The translations under genes were made by a program, and so were the position numbers. A stretch of 64,000 bases of DNA from Serratia rubidaea (GTDB lineage: Bacteria; Pseudomonadota; Gammaproteobacteria; Enterobacterales; Enterobacteriaceae): NCBI GenBank assembly GCA_901472405.1, contig LR590463.1, positions 806,001 to 870,000 on the forward strand, written 5' to 3'. This document shows positions 10,875 to 21,989 of the stretch, piece after piece. Numbering within the stretch: the first letter of the stretch is position 1; every line of letters begins with the position of its first letter. Under the pieces are notes generated by a model. It worked only from the letters and a program-made list of their open reading frames with translations, searched no databases and was not told the DNA's origin.

Positions 10875-12226
10875 ATGTCAACAATCAGTTCCGCAACCGG
10901 CGCAATAAAAAGAACCAATACGCGCTATTGGATTGTGGTGATGCTGTTTATCGTCACGTCATTCAACTACGGCGACCGCGCTACGCTGTCGATCGCCGGC
11001 TCGTCAATGGCTCAGGATATCGGGCTGGATCCGGTCGGGATGGGCTATATCTTCTCCGCCTTTTCCTGGGCGTATGTTATCGGCCAGATCCCCGGCGGCT
11101 GGCTGCTCGACCGCTTCGGTTCAAAGCGCGTCTATTTCTGGAGCATCTTTATCTGGTCGCTGTTCACCCTGCTGCAGGGCTTTGTCGATATCTTCAGCGG
11201 CTTCGGCATTGTGGTGGCGCTGTTCGCCCTGCGTTTTCTGGTCGGGCTGGCGGAGGCGCCGTCGTTCCCGGGCAACAGCCGCATCGTCGCCGCCTGGTTC
11301 CCCGCCCATGAGCGCGGCACCGCGGTGGCGATTTTCAACTCGGCGCAGTATTTCGCCACGGTGATCTTCGCGCCGATTATGGGCTGGCTGACGCACGCCG
11401 TCGGTTGGTCGCACGTGTTCTTCTTTATGGGCGGGCTGGGGATCGTACTGAGCTTTGTCTGGCTGAAGGTGGTGCACAACCCGAAGGATCATCCGCGCAT
11501 CAATCAGGCTGAACTCGACTATATCGAGGCCGGCGGCGCGTTGACCAATATGGATCAGCAACAGCCGCAGGCGCAGCCGGTGAAAGGTGAGAAATGGCAG
11601 CAGATCAAACAGCTGCTGCGCTCGCGCATGATGGTCGGCGTCTATATCGGCCAGTACTGCATCAACGCGCTGACCTACTTCTTTATCACCTGGTTCCCGG
11701 TCTATCTGGTGCAGGCGCGCGGCATGTCGATCCTGAAAGCCGGCTTTGTCGCCTCGGTGCCGGCCATCTGCGGCTTTGCCGGCGGCGTGCTGGGCGGGGT
11801 GATCTCCGACTATCTGATGCGCCGCACCAACTCGCTGACCTTCTCGCGCAAGGCGCCGATCGTGATCGGCATGCTGCTGTCGATGTCGATGATTTTCTGT
11901 AACTACGTGAGTGCCGAATGGATGGTGGTCGGCATTATGGCGGTGGCGTTCTTCGGCAAGGGCTGGGGGCGCTGGGCTGGGCGGTGATGGCCGATACCGC
12001 GCCGAAGGAGATCAGCGGCCTGAGCGGCGGGCTGTTCAATATGTTCGGCAATATTTCCGGCATCGTTACGCCGATCGCCATCGGCTACATCATCGGCACC
12101 ACCGGCTCATTCAACGGCGCGCTGCTGTACGTTGGTATCCATGCGCTGCTGGCGGTGGTCAGCTATCTGTTTATCGTCGGTGAAATCAAACGCATCGAAC
12201 TGCAACCAGTGACGCGGGAGGCATGA
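10875..12226 (+). pseudogene. gudP: D-glucarate/galactarate transporter GudP (one frameshift as read)
   Basis: Major facilitator of the anion:cation symporter family importing glucarate and related diacids. The N-terminal motif FNYGDRATLSIAGSSMAQ, the loop-2 motif GGWLLDRFGSKRVY and 12 hydrophobic segments are visible. The frame breaks near 11962, where GGCTGGGG appears in place of an expected GGCCTGGGG (one C short). Restoring it joins FFGKG to GALGWAVMADTAPKEISGLSGG and gives about 450 residues, the E. coli length. The stop overlaps the gudX start (ATGA). First gene of gudP-gudX-gudD-garL-garR-garK. Confidence 0.92.
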
Positions 12227-13563
12227 TGAGCGATACGCAGAGTACGCCAACCATCACCGCCATGCGCGTGATCCCGGTCGCCGGCTATGACAGCATGCTG
12301 CTGAATATCGGCGGCGCCCACGGCGCCTATTTTACCCGCAATATCGTGGTGCTGACCGACAGCGCCGGCCACACCGGCGTGGGCGAAGCGCCGGGCGGCG
12401 AGGTGATTTACCAGACCCTGACGGCGGCGATGCCGCAGGTGGTGGGGCAGCAGGTGGCGCGGATGAACAGCCTGGTGCACGCGCTGCACGGCGGTAACCA
12501 GTCGGCGGATTTCGACGCCTTCGGCAGCGGCGCCTGGACGTTTGAGCTGCGGGTCAATGCGGTGGCGGCGCTGGAGGCCGCGCTGCTCGATCTGCTGGGG
12601 CAATGTCTCGGCGTACCGGTGGCGGAGCTGCTCGGCCCCGGCAAACAGCGCGATGCGGTGACAGTATTGGGCTATCTGTTCTATATCGGCGACCGCCGGC
12701 GCACCGATTTGCCGTATCAGGCCGGCGAGCAGGGCGGCCACCCGTGGTATCACCTGCGCCATCAGGCGGCGATGGACGCGGCGGCGATCGTCGAGCTGGC
12801 GGCGGCGGTGCAGGATCGCTACGGCTTTAAGGATTTCAAACTCAAGGGCGGCGTACTGCCGGGCGAGCAGGAGATCGAGGCGGTGCGCGCGCTGGCGCAG
12901 CGCTTCCCGCAGGCGCGCATCACCGTCGATCCCAACGGCGCCTGGCGGCTGGATGAGGCCATCGCGCTGTGCCGGGGCATGAACGGCATCCTGAGCTATG
13001 CGGAAGATCCGTGCGGCGCGGAGCAGGGCTTTTCCGGCCGCGAAGTGATGGCGGAGTTTCGTCGGGCGACCGGGCTGCCGGTGGCGACCAATATGATCGC
13101 CACCAACTGGCGGGAGATGCGTCACGCCACGCAGCTGCAGGCGGTGGATATCCCGTTGGCGGATCCGCACTTCTGGACGATGTCCGGCGCGGTGCGGGTG
13201 GCGCAGCTGTGCGATGAATGGGGGCTGACCTGGGGCTGCCACTCCAATAATCACTTCGATATCTCGCTGGCGATGTTTACCCACGTCGGCGCGGCGGCGC
13301 CGGGCCACCCGACCGCTATCGACACCCACTGGATCTGGCAGGAAGGCCAGCATCTGACCAAAAACCCATTGCAAATCGTCGACGGCAGCATTGCGCTGCC
13401 TGACGCGCCGGGCCTCGGCATTGAGCTGGACTGGCAGGCGCTGGAACAGGCGCACCGGCTGCACCAGACGCTGCCGAGCGGGGCGCGCAACGATGCGTTG
13501 GCGATGCAGTACCTGGTGCCCGGCTGGCGCTTTGACCGCCAGCGCCCGGCGTTCGGCCGTTGA
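12223..13563 (+). CDS. gudX: glucarate dehydratase-related protein GudX
   Basis: Enolase-superfamily paralogue of glucarate dehydratase, 446 residues. It retains the acid/base Lys in FKDFKLKGG, metal-ligand regions DPNGAW and [21 protein letters not shown], and the His in [16 protein letters not shown]. GudX rather than GudD is indicated by sequence signatures ([39 protein letters not shown]) and by its place directly after gudP. E. coli GudX is reported as poorly active. Start ATG at 12223 or 12226; both overlap the gudP stop. Confidence 0.92.
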   Translation: MMSDTQSTPTITAMRVIPVAGYDSMLLNIGGAHGAYFTRNIVVLTDSAGHTGVGEAPGGEVIYQTLTAAMPQVVGQQVARMNSLVHALHGGNQSADFDAFGSGAWTFELRVNAVAALEAALLDLLGQCLGVPVAELLGPGKQRDAVTVLGYLFYIGDRRRTDLPYQAGEQGGHPWYHLRHQAAMDAAAIVELAAAVQDRYGFKDFKLKGGVLPGEQEIEAVRALAQRFPQARITVDPNGAWRLDEAIALCRGMNGILSYAEDPCGAEQGFSGREVMAEFRRATGLPVATNMIATNWREMRHATQLQAVDIPLADPHFWTMSGAVRVAQLCDEWGLTWGCHSNNHFDISLAMFTHVGAAAPGHPTAIDTHWIWQEGQHLTKNPLQIVDGSIALPDAPGLGIELDWQALEQAHRLHQTLPSGARNDALAMQYLVPGWRFDRQRPAFGR

Positions 13564-13586
13564 TTTCACTCTGAAAGGACAGACTT

Positions 13587-14928
13587 ATGACCACGTTTCA
13601 CAGCGCTCCAAAGATTATCGCCATGCAGGTGGTGCCGGTTGCCGGCCATGACAGCATGCTGCTGAATCTGAGCGGCGCCCACGCGCCGTTTTTCACCCGT
13701 AATATCGTCATTTTGCAGGATAACGCCGGCCATACCGGCGTCGGCGAAGTGCCGGGCGGCGAAAAGATTCGCCAGACGCTGGAGGACGCGCAGCCGCTGG
13801 TGGTGGGGAAAACGCTCGGCGAATATAAAAATGTGATGACGGCGGTGCGTCAGCGCTTCGCCGATCGCGATGCGGCGGGCCGCGGCCAGCAGACGTTTGA
13901 CCTGCGCACCACTATCCACGTGGTGACCGGCATCGAAGCGGCGATGCTCGATCTGCTGGGGCAGTTCCTGGAGGTGCCGGTGGCGGCGCTGCTGGGGGAC
14001 GGGCAGCAGCGCGAGTCGGTGGAGATGCTCGGCTATCTGTTCTACATCGGCGACCGCCGGAAAACCCCGCTGCCGTATCAGAGCCAGCCGGACGACGCCT
14101 GCGACTGGTACCGGCTGCGCCATGAAGAGGCGCTGACGCCGCAGGCGGTGGTGCGCCTGGCGGAAGCCGCCTACGAGAAATACGGCTTTAACGACTTCAA
14201 ACTGAAAGGCGGCGTGCTGGCCGGCGACGAGGAGGCCGACGCGGTCACCGCGCTGGCGGAGCGTTTCCCGCAGGCGCGCATTACGCTCGATCCCAACGGC
14301 GCCTGGTCGCTGGCAGAGGCGATCCGGCTGGGCCAGCGGCTGCGCCACGTGCTGGCCTACGCCGAGGATCCGTGCGGCGCCGAGCAGGGCTTCTCCGGCC
14401 GTGAAGTGATGGCGGAGTTCCGCCGCGCCACTGGCCTGCCGACCGCCACCAATATGATCGCCACCGACTGGCGCCAGATGCACCATACGCTGCAGCTGCA
14501 GTCGGTGGATATTCCGCTGGCGGATCCGCACTTCTGGACGATGCAGGGATCGGTGCGGGTGGCGCAGCTGTGTCACGAGTTCGGCCTGACCTGGGGATCC
14601 CACTCCAACAACCACTTTGACATCTCGCTGGCGATGTTCACCCACGTGGCCGCCGCCGCGCCGGGCGATATCACCGCCATCGATACCCACTGGATCTGGC
14701 AGGAGGGCAACCAGCGTCTGACGCGCGAGCCGCTGACCATCCGCCGGCGGCCGCGTGGCGGTGCCGCAGAAGCCGGGGCTGGGCATTGAGCTGGACCACG
14801 ATCGCCTGATGAAGGCGCATGAGCTGTATAAAACCCACGGCCTCGGCGCGCGTGATGACGCCATGGGCATGCAGTATCTGGTGCCGGGCTGGGACTTCGA
14901 TAACAAACGCCCGTGCCTGGTGCGCTAA
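13587..14928 (+). pseudogene. gudD: glucarate dehydratase GudD (one frameshift as read)
   Basis: Dehydrates D-glucarate and L-idarate to 5-keto-4-deoxy-D-glucarate. Catalytic signatures are [35 protein letters not shown] and [15 protein letters not shown]. The ribosome site AAAGGA precedes the ATG. The frame breaks near 14744, where ATCCGCC should probably read ATCGCC (one extra C). Removing it restores the C-terminus [29 protein letters not shown] and about 446 residues. Long stretches are near-identical to gudX, in keeping with an old tandem duplication. Confidence 0.92.
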
Positions 14929-14964
14929 ACCGTCTTTTCACTCTCTTAACGTAAAGGATACGCC

Positions 14965-15738
14965 ATGAACCGTTGTCACAACCGCTTTCGTCAGTCTCTG
15001 CAGCAGGGGGAAACCCTGATCGGCTGTTGGTCGGCGCTGGGCAATCCGATCTCGACCGAAGTGCTGGGACTGGCCGGTTTCGACTGGCTGGTGCTGGACG
15101 GCGAGCATGCGCCGAATGATATCACCACCTTTGTGCCGCAGCTGATGGCGCTGAAGGGCAGCAGCAGCGCGGCGGTGGTGCGGCCGCCCTGCAATGAACC
15201 GGTGATTATCAAGCGCCTGCTGGATATCGGTTTTTTTAACTTTCTGATCCCGTTTGTCGAGAGCGAAGAGCAGGCATTGCAGGCGGTGGCGTCGACGCGC
15301 TACCCGCCGGCCGGCATCCGCGGCGTGTCGGTCTCCCACCGCAGCAACGGCTACGGCACGGTCAGCGATTACTTCAGCACCGTGAATGACCATATCAGCG
15401 TGCTGGTGCAGATCGAATCGCAGGCGGGCATCGACCATCTGGACGCCATCGCGGCGGTGGACGGCGTCGACGGCATTTTCGTCGGCCCGGGCGATCTGTC
15501 CGCCGCGCTGGGCTATCTCGGCCAGCCGAACCATCCGGAGGTACAGGCGGCGATCCGGCATATCTTTGCGCGCGCGGCGGAGGCGGGCAAACCGAGCGGC
15601 ATTCTGGCGCCGGCCGAAGCCGATGCGCGCCGCTACCTGGAGTGGGGCGCGACCTTTGTCGCCGTCGGCAGCGATCTGGGCGTGCTGCGTGGTGCGACGC
15701 AGGCGCTGTGCGACCGTTTTAAATCTGGTGTGAAATAA
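14965..15738 (+). CDS. garL: 5-keto-4-deoxy-D-glucarate aldolase GarL
   Basis: Class II HpcH/HpaI-family aldolase cleaving 5-keto-4-deoxy-D-glucarate to pyruvate and tartronate semialdehyde. The 257-residue product has the catalytic base region LDGEHAPND (His near residue 50), the metal ligands in [34 protein letters not shown], and [19 protein letters not shown]. It lies between gudD and garR in pathway order, with ribosome site TAAAGGA before the ATG. Confidence 0.95.
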   Translation: MNRCHNRFRQSLQQGETLIGCWSALGNPISTEVLGLAGFDWLVLDGEHAPNDITTFVPQLMALKGSSSAAVVRPPCNEPVIIKRLLDIGFFNFLIPFVESEEQALQAVASTRYPPAGIRGVSVSHRSNGYGTVSDYFSTVNDHISVLVQIESQAGIDHLDAIAAVDGVDGIFVGPGDLSAALGYLGQPNHPEVQAAIRHIFARAAEAGKPSGILAPAEADARRYLEWGATFVAVGSDLGVLRGATQALCDRFKSGVK

Positions 15739-15748
15739 GGAGCAGAAG

Positions 15749-16633
15749 ATGAAAATTGGATTTATCGGCCTGGGCATTATGGGCAAACCGATGAGCAAGA
15801 ACCTGCTGAAAGCCGGCTATGCGCTGGTGGTGCTGAATCATCGGGCGGCTACCACCGCGGAACTGACCGAGCTGGGCGCGGAGAGCGCCGATACGCCGAA
15901 GGCGGTTGCGGCGCAGTGCGACATCGTGATCACCATGCTGCCCAACTCGCCGCAGGTGCAGGAGGTAGTGCTGGGGGAAAACGGCGTGATCGAAGGCGCC
16001 CGGCCGGGCACGGTGGTGATCGATATGAGTTCGATCGCGCCGCTGGCCAGCCGGGAAATCAGCGCCAGACTGGCGGAAAAGCAGGTGGCGATGCTGGATG
16101 CGCCGGTCAGCGGCGGCGAGCCGAAGGCGATTGACGGCACGCTGTCGGTGATGGTCGGCGGCGAGAAGGCGGTGTTTGACCGCTGCTATGAGGTGATGAA
16201 AGCGATGGCCGGCTCGGTGGTGCATACCGGCGAGATCGGCGCCGGCAACGTGACCAAACTGGCAAACCAGGTGATCGTCGCGCTGAACATCGCCGCGATG
16301 TCGGAAGCGCTGGTGCTGGCGACCAAGGCCGGCGTCGACCCGGAGCGGGTCTATCAGGCGATCCGCGGCGGGCTGGCGGGCAGCACGGTGCTGGACGCCA
16401 AGGCGCCGATGGTGCTGGCGCGCAATTTCAAACCGGGGTTCCGCATCGAATTGCATATCAAGGATCTGGCCAACGCGCTGGACACCTCGCACGGCATCGG
16501 TGCGCAGCTGCCGCTGACCTCGGCGGTGATGGAGATGATGCAGGCGCTGCGGGTCGACGATCTGGGCGGGGCGGATCACAGCGCTTTAGCCTGCTATTAC
16601 GAGAAATTGGCTAAAGTCCAAGTCACCAGTTAG
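15749..16633 (+). CDS. garR: 2-hydroxy-3-oxopropionate reductase GarR
   Basis: NAD(P)H-dependent reductase of the beta-hydroxyacid dehydrogenase family, 294 residues, converting tartronate semialdehyde to D-glycerate. It has the N-terminal Rossmann motif GFIGLGIMGKPMS, the substrate motif APVSGGEPKA, and the catalytic Lys in GAGNVTKLANQ. A ribosome site (AAGGAG) precedes the start, 10 bp after garL. Its product is the substrate of GarK next door. Confidence 0.95.
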   Translation: MKIGFIGLGIMGKPMSKNLLKAGYALVVLNHRAATTAELTELGAESADTPKAVAAQCDIVITMLPNSPQVQEVVLGENGVIEGARPGTVVIDMSSIAPLASREISARLAEKQVAMLDAPVSGGEPKAIDGTLSVMVGGEKAVFDRCYEVMKAMAGSVVHTGEIGAGNVTKLANQVIVALNIAAMSEALVLATKAGVDPERVYQAIRGGLAGSTVLDAKAPMVLARNFKPGFRIELHIKDLANALDTSHGIGAQLPLTSAVMEMMQALRVDDLGGADHSALACYYEKLAKVQVTS

Positions 16634-16651
16634 GGATTGCGCAGGCAGCTT

Positions 16652-17789
16652 ATGAAAATAGTGATCGCGCCGGATTCATATAAAGAGAGTTTATCCGCGC
16701 TGGCGGTGGCCAACTGCATTGAGGAGGGATTCCGCGAGATTTTCCCCGCCGCGGAGTTCGTTAAACTGCCGCTGGCCGACGGCGGGAAGGAACGGTGGAA
16801 GCGATGGTGGCGGCGACCGGCGGGCGGATTATCACGGTAGATGTGACCGGGCCGCTCGGTGAGGTCACGCCGGCGTTTTTCGGCCTGTCCGGCGACGGAC
16901 GCAGCGCGTTTATCGAGATGGCGGCGGCCAGCGGGCTGGAGCGGCTGCCCGCCGGGCAGCGCAACCCGCTGAAAACCACCTCCTACGGCACCGGAGAGCT
17001 GATCCGCTGCGCGCTGGAGCACGGCGTCAGGCACTGCATTATCGGCATTGGCGGCAGTGCGACCAATGACGGCGGCGCCGGCATGGTGCAGGCGCTGGGG
17101 GCGCGGCTGCTGGATGAGCGCGGCGAGGAGATCGGTTTCGGCGGCGCCGCGCTGGCGACGCTGGCGCAGATCGACCTCAGCCGGCTGGATGCGCGTATCG
17201 GCCGCTGCCGGTTTGAGGTGGCTTGTGATGTGACCAACCCGCTGACCGGCCCGGAGGGCGCTTCCGCCATTTTCGGCCCGCAGAAGGGAGCGACGCCGCA
17301 GATGGTGGCGGAGCTGGACGGCGCGCTGGGCCATTATGCGCAGGTGATCAAGCGCACGCTGGGGGTGGACGTGGAGCAGGTGCCCGCGCCGGTGCGGCCG
17401 GCGGCATGGGAGCCGGACTGCTGGCGTTTTGCCGGGCGGAACTGCGTCAGGGGATTGAGATCGTCACCGAGGCGCTGGGGCTGGACGCGCTGGTGCGCGA
17501 CGCGACGCTGGTGATCACCGGCGAAGGGCGCATCGACAGCCAGAGCATCAAAGGCAAGGTGCCGATTGGCGTGGCGCGGGTCGCCAAACGCTACGGCAAG
17601 CCGGTGATCGGCATCGCCGGCAGCCTGAGCGACGACGTCGGCGTGGTGCATCAGCACGGGGTGGACGCGGTGTTCAGCGTGCTGTACCGCATCTGCACGC
17701 TGGAGGAGGCGCTGCATGACGCCGCCGACAACGTGCGGGCGACGGCGCGCAATATCGCCGCGACGCTGAAGATGGCGCAGGGGCAGTAA
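16652..17789 (+). pseudogene. garK: glycerate 2-kinase GarK (two frameshifts as read)
   Basis: Type 1 glycerate kinase, last step of diacid catabolism, giving 2-phosphoglycerate. Family motifs are KIVIAPDSYKESLSALAVANCIEEGF, LPLADGG, GGSATNDGGAGMVQALG, CDVTNPLTGPEGA and TGEGRIDSQSIKGKVP. The frame breaks near 16785 (expected DGGEGTVEAM, one C short) and near 17365 (expected VPGAGAAGGMGAG, one G short). Repair gives about 379 residues, close to the E. coli length. I take the ATG at 16652 (MKIVIAP), not the upstream frame start at 16637. Probably sequencing errors. Confidence 0.9.
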
Positions 17790-17791
17790 CG

Positions 17792-17820
17792 GCGGCCTCT
17801 TCCTGTGGGGGAGAGGCCGC
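17792..17820. terminator. hairpin between garK and barA
   Basis: A perfect 9-bp stem GCGGCCTCT / AGAGGCCGC (17792-17800 with 17812-17820), extendable inward, lies between the convergent garK and barA stops. It has no T-run on either side, so it is a weak or factor-aided terminator. Confidence 0.5.
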
Positions 17821-17830
17821 ACGCTGACGC

Positions 17831-20563
17831 TTAGCCCAGGTGTTTTCTGGCCGCTTCGCTGACCAGTTCGATTTCATCCAGCAGTTCCAGCCACTCCGGC
17901 TCCAGATCGCCGATGGCGACGCCCTGACGCAGCTGCTGTTCAATGTAGAAGCAGAGCTGTTTCAGCCGCGGCACGCCGCTGTAGCTGCAGCTGCCGTGCA
18001 GTTTGTGGATCAGATCCAGCAGCGTATCGTCCTGCGCGCCGTCCAGCACCGCCTGCACCCGTTCTCTCACCTGCGGCAGGAAGTCGAGCAGCATTTGCAG
18101 CAGATCGCGCGCCAGATCCTGCTTATTGGCCGCCTGACGTAGTGCCAGCGACCAGTCCAGCGACGCCAGCGGCTCCGCGTTCGCCGGCGGCGTCGCGGCC
18201 TCTGCCTCCTGCGCGCCGCTGTGGTAGCGCGACAGGACGCGGGTCAGCATCGCTTCGTCGATCGGCTTCGCCAGATAGTCGTCCATGCCGGCCTGCAGCA
18301 GATGCTCGCGTTCGCCGCTGACCGCATGGGCGGTGACCGCGACGATCGGCGTGGAGTTATGGTGCGGCAGCTGGCGGATCAGCTCGCTGGTGCGGATGCC
18401 GTCGATATTCGGCATCTGGATATCCATCAGAATCAGATCCAGCACGTTGTCGCGCGCCAGCGCAATGGCCTCTTCGCCGCTTTCGCACAGCAGCGTTTTT
18501 TCCACCTGTTCCGCCAGCAGGGTGCCGATCAGCTTCAGGTTGGCCGGGTTGTCGTCCACCGCCATCACGGTCAGCGGCAGGCGGTTGCGCGCCGGGGCGG
18601 CCAGCTCCTGACGCGGCGTTTCCATGCGCAGCAGCGGGAACAGGCGGGTGCTGGTGATCGGCTTGACCAGGCAGCCCACCGCGCCCTGTTCTTTCAGCAG
18701 TTCGGCGTCGATCTGCGACTGGTACGGCAGGGCCAGAATCACCCGTCCGGCGTAGTTGAGCGCCTTCAGCAGTTTGTCCTGATGCTGCGCCATGTTGTCG
18801 CGGAACGGGATCGGCACGCCCACCAGCATAAAGTCGTAATTATCGCCGGGCAGCTGGCCGAGGGTCGGCGAATGGGTGACGACCAGCGGCGTGGCGTTAA
18901 GCATATTCAGCGTCGCCTGCGCCGCCGTCGGGTTGGATTCGATATAGGCCAGCGTCTTGCCGCTCAGTTCCGGCAGGCACGGCTGGCGGGTCAGCATATC
19001 TTCATTCAGGTCCAGGGTAATATGGAACCAGAAGGTAGAGCCGCGGTTGAGCTGGCTGTGGAAACAGATATCGCCGTTCATCTCTTTCACCAGCTTCTGG
19101 GTGATGACCAGCCCGAGGCCGGTGCCGCCGTGGCGGCGCGAGATGCTGGCGTCCGCCTGGCGGAACGCCTGGAACAGCTGCGACTGCTGGCGTTCGGAGA
19201 TGCCGATGCCGGTGTCGTGGATCTGCACCTCCAGCTCGACCTGATGCTCCAGCTGGTTGCGCAGCTCCACCCGGATATCGATATTGCCGGTTTCGGTAAA
19301 TTTGACCGCGTTGCCCAGCAGGTTGGTGATCACCTGCTGCAGGCGCAGCGAGTCGCCGATCACCTGCTCCGGCACGTCGTTGTGGACGTCGAGCGTCAGC
19401 TCCAGCCCTTTTTCATGGGCGGACGGCGCCAGCAGTACGATCACTTCATCCAGCGTTTCGCGCAGCGCGAACGGGATGTGCTCCAGCACCAGCTTGCCGG
19501 CCTCCAGCTTGGAGAAGTCCAGCACGTCGTTGATGATGGTCAGCAGGTTGTTTGCCGAGCGCTCGATGGTCTGCAGATAGTCGTTCTGGGTGGCGCTCAG
19601 CTCGGTTTTTAGCATCTGGCGGGTAAAGCCGATAACGCCGTTCAGCGGGGTGCGCAGCTCGTGCGACATATTGGCCAGAAACTCGGATTTAATACGCGCG
19701 GCTTCCTGCGCGCGCTTTTTCGCCAGATCCAGTTCGACGTTCTGGATCTCCATCTGCTCCAGCGTTTCACGCAGGTCGAACGTCGCCTGATCGATATTCT
19801 GCTGCATCTCTTCGTGATAGGCGGTCAGCGACATCGCCATGGAGTTGATGCCGTTTTTCAGCATATGCAGTTCACCGAGCATAAAGCCCTCCACCCGGCT
19901 GTCGAGCTGGCCGCGGCGGATGCGGTCGACGGTGTTGACCATGTTGCGGATCGGCCCGGTGACGTCGCGCATCAGCCGGTAGGCGAACAGGATGGCGATA
20001 CACATGCACAGCAGCAACAGCAGCGTGGAGACAAACACCTCTTTGTACTGCTGCAGGCGCACCGACTGCAGGTCCAGCTCGATGGCCACATAGCCGAGGT
20101 TATTGTCGCCGTGCGCGCTGCTTTCGGCTGACTCGTCGGGATATTGGTTCTCCGACAGGATCGGCGTGCGCAGGATCAGCGAGTCGCCGCGGCGCGTCAG
20201 CATCAGATCGGTGGGCAATGGCACACCTTTCGGGATCTGCAACTGGGCGAAATTATGGTGATAATTGGAGGTGACAAACAGGTTGTTCTGCGCGTCGAAC
20301 ACCGTGATGGAGCGTACGATATCGGAGTGACGGCGGTGCAGCAGGCTGACCAGCTGGCGCACCGACTCGCGGCTGCGGAAGGTCATGCCGTATTCGCTGG
20401 CGACGGCGAGCGGCTCGATAATGCTGGCGCCGGCGTCCACCAGCTGTTCCTGCAGCTCATTATAACGGTGCACGACGAAGAAGGTACTGAGCAGCAGGCC
20501 GATCAATAATGTAGGGGCCAGAATCAATATCATCATGCGCGCGCGCAGGCTGTATTTGGTCAT
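17831..20563 (-). CDS. barA: two-component hybrid sensor kinase BarA
   Basis: Tripartite sensor kinase that phosphorylates UvrY and so controls the Csr small RNAs. In 910 residues: a membrane segment at about 10-30, a periplasmic sensor region, a second membrane segment at about 178-196, HAMP, HisKA with phospho-acceptor His301 in [16 protein letters not shown], and HATPase ([25 protein letters not shown]). A receiver domain follows with its Asp in [15 protein letters not shown], then an HPt domain with its His in [13 protein letters not shown]. Intact over 2.7 kb and divergent from rlmD, as in E. coli. Confidence 0.96.
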   Translation of the reverse strand: MTKYSLRARMMILILAPTLLIGLLLSTFFVVHRYNELQEQLVDAGASIIEPLAVASEYGMTFRSRESVRQLVSLLHRRHSDIVRSITVFDAQNNLFVTSNYHHNFAQLQIPKGVPLPTDLMLTRRGDSLILRTPILSENQYPDESAESSAHGDNNLGYVAIELDLQSVRLQQYKEVFVSTLLLLLCMCIAILFAYRLMRDVTGPIRNMVNTVDRIRRGQLDSRVEGFMLGELHMLKNGINSMAMSLTAYHEEMQQNIDQATFDLRETLEQMEIQNVELDLAKKRAQEAARIKSEFLANMSHELRTPLNGVIGFTRQMLKTELSATQNDYLQTIERSANNLLTIINDVLDFSKLEAGKLVLEHIPFALRETLDEVIVLLAPSAHEKGLELTLDVHNDVPEQVIGDSLRLQQVITNLLGNAVKFTETGNIDIRVELRNQLEHQVELEVQIHDTGIGISERQQSQLFQAFRQADASISRRHGGTGLGLVITQKLVKEMNGDICFHSQLNRGSTFWFHITLDLNEDMLTRQPCLPELSGKTLAYIESNPTAAQATLNMLNATPLVVTHSPTLGQLPGDNYDFMLVGVPIPFRDNMAQHQDKLLKALNYAGRVILALPYQSQIDAELLKEQGAVGCLVKPITSTRLFPLLRMETPRQELAAPARNRLPLTVMAVDDNPANLKLIGTLLAEQVEKTLLCESGEEAIALARDNVLDLILMDIQMPNIDGIRTSELIRQLPHHNSTPIVAVTAHAVSGEREHLLQAGMDDYLAKPIDEAMLTRVLSRYHSGAQEAEAATPPANAEPLASLDWSLALRQAANKQDLARDLLQMLLDFLPQVRERVQAVLDGAQDDTLLDLIHKLHGSCSYSGVPRLKQLCFYIEQQLRQGVAIGDLEPEWLELLDEIELVSEAARKHLG

Positions 20564-20625
20564 GGGATTCCAATGTGGGAGAATTGCGCTAATCCTAGCT
20601 TAATGAACCAGCAACCGACAATTTT

Positions 20626-21953
20626 ATGGCGCAATTCTACTCTCCCAAACGCCGCGTGACGACCCGGCAGAACACACAAATCTTCACCGTGACGGTGAGC
20701 GACCTCGATCCCTTCGGCCAGGGCGTGGCGCGCCACAACGGTAAAGCGGTGTTTATCCCGGGCGTGCTGCCGGGCGAACAGGCGGAAATTCAGCTGACGG
20801 AAGACAAGCGTCAGTTCGCCAAAGGCAAGCTGAAACGCCTGCTGACCCGCAGCCCGCAGCGGGTGGAGCCGCGCTGTCCGCACTTTGGCGTCTGCGGCGG
20901 CTGCCAGCAGCAGCATGCGGATGAAAGCCTGCAGCAGCAAAGCAAATTGGCGGCGTTGGGGCGGATGATTGCCCGCGAAACCGGCGTCAGCGTGCCGCCG
21001 GAAGCGGTGATCGCCGGGCCGCAATACGGCTATCGTCGGCGCGCGCGTCTGGGGCTGATGTGGCAGCCGAAGCAGCAGACCCTGCAGATGGGCTTTCGTC
21101 AGTCCGGCTCCAGCGAACTGGTGACGGTCACCCGCTGTCCGGTGCTGGCGCCGGAGCTGGAGCAGCTGCTGACGCCGCTGCGCGCCTGCCTGAGCGGTCT
21201 GCAGGCGGTGAAGCGTCTGGGGCATGCCGAACTGGTGCTGGCGGACAACGGGCCGCTGCTGGTGCTGCGCCATTTGGATGCGCTCAGGCCGGCCGACCGC
21301 GAAGCGCTGCTGGCATTTGCCCGGCAAAATGCCGTAACGATTTATTTGGCGTCGGACAGCGAACAACTGGAGAAACTGTGCGGTGACGCGCCGTATTATC
21401 AGGTTGACGGGCTACGCTTAGACTTCAGTCCGCGCGACTTTATTCAGGTAAACGATGCGGTCAACCAGCAGATGGTGGCGCAGGCGCTGGAGTGGCTGGA
21501 GATTCAGCCGACGATCGGGTGCTGGACCTGTTCTGCGGCATGGGCAATTTCACCCTGCCGCTGGCGCGGCGGGCGAAAGCGGTGGTCGGCATTGAAGGTG
21601 TTGCCACGCTGGTAGCGAATGGGCAATATAATGCACATAAGAATTTGCTGAGTAATGCGTCGTTCTTTCATCAGAATCTGGAAGAGGACGTGGAGCGACA
21701 GCCTTGGGCGCAACAGGGATTTGATAAGGTTATGTTGGATCCTGCCCGGGCGGGCGCGGCTGGAGTGATGTCACATATTGTAAAACTGGCGCCGGCGCGG
21801 GTGGTATACGTTTCCTGTAACCCCACCACGCTGGCGCGCGACAGCAAAGCGTTGCTGTCCGCTGGTTATCGTCTTGCGCGTGTGCGTATGCTGGATATGT
21901 TCCCGCACACGGGGCATCTTGAATCAATGGCGCTGTTTATTCGTCAGGAATAA
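20626..21953 (+). pseudogene. rlmD: 23S rRNA (uracil-1939-C5)-methyltransferase RlmD (one frameshift as read)
   Basis: SAM-dependent methyltransferase with a TRAM domain ([21 protein letters not shown], about residues 20-70). A 4Fe-4S site has its Cys in [14 protein letters not shown] plus a later TRCPV, the SAM motif is [16 protein letters not shown], and the nucleophilic Cys is in [12 protein letters not shown]. The frame breaks near 21512, where CCGACGATCGG should read CCGGACGATCGG. Adding the G gives 442 residues, close to the E. coli 433. Upstream of relA, as in E. coli. Confidence 0.92.
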
Positions 21954-21989
21954 CGGTCGCCTGTGGTCGCTGCATAGTAGGGAGAAGGT

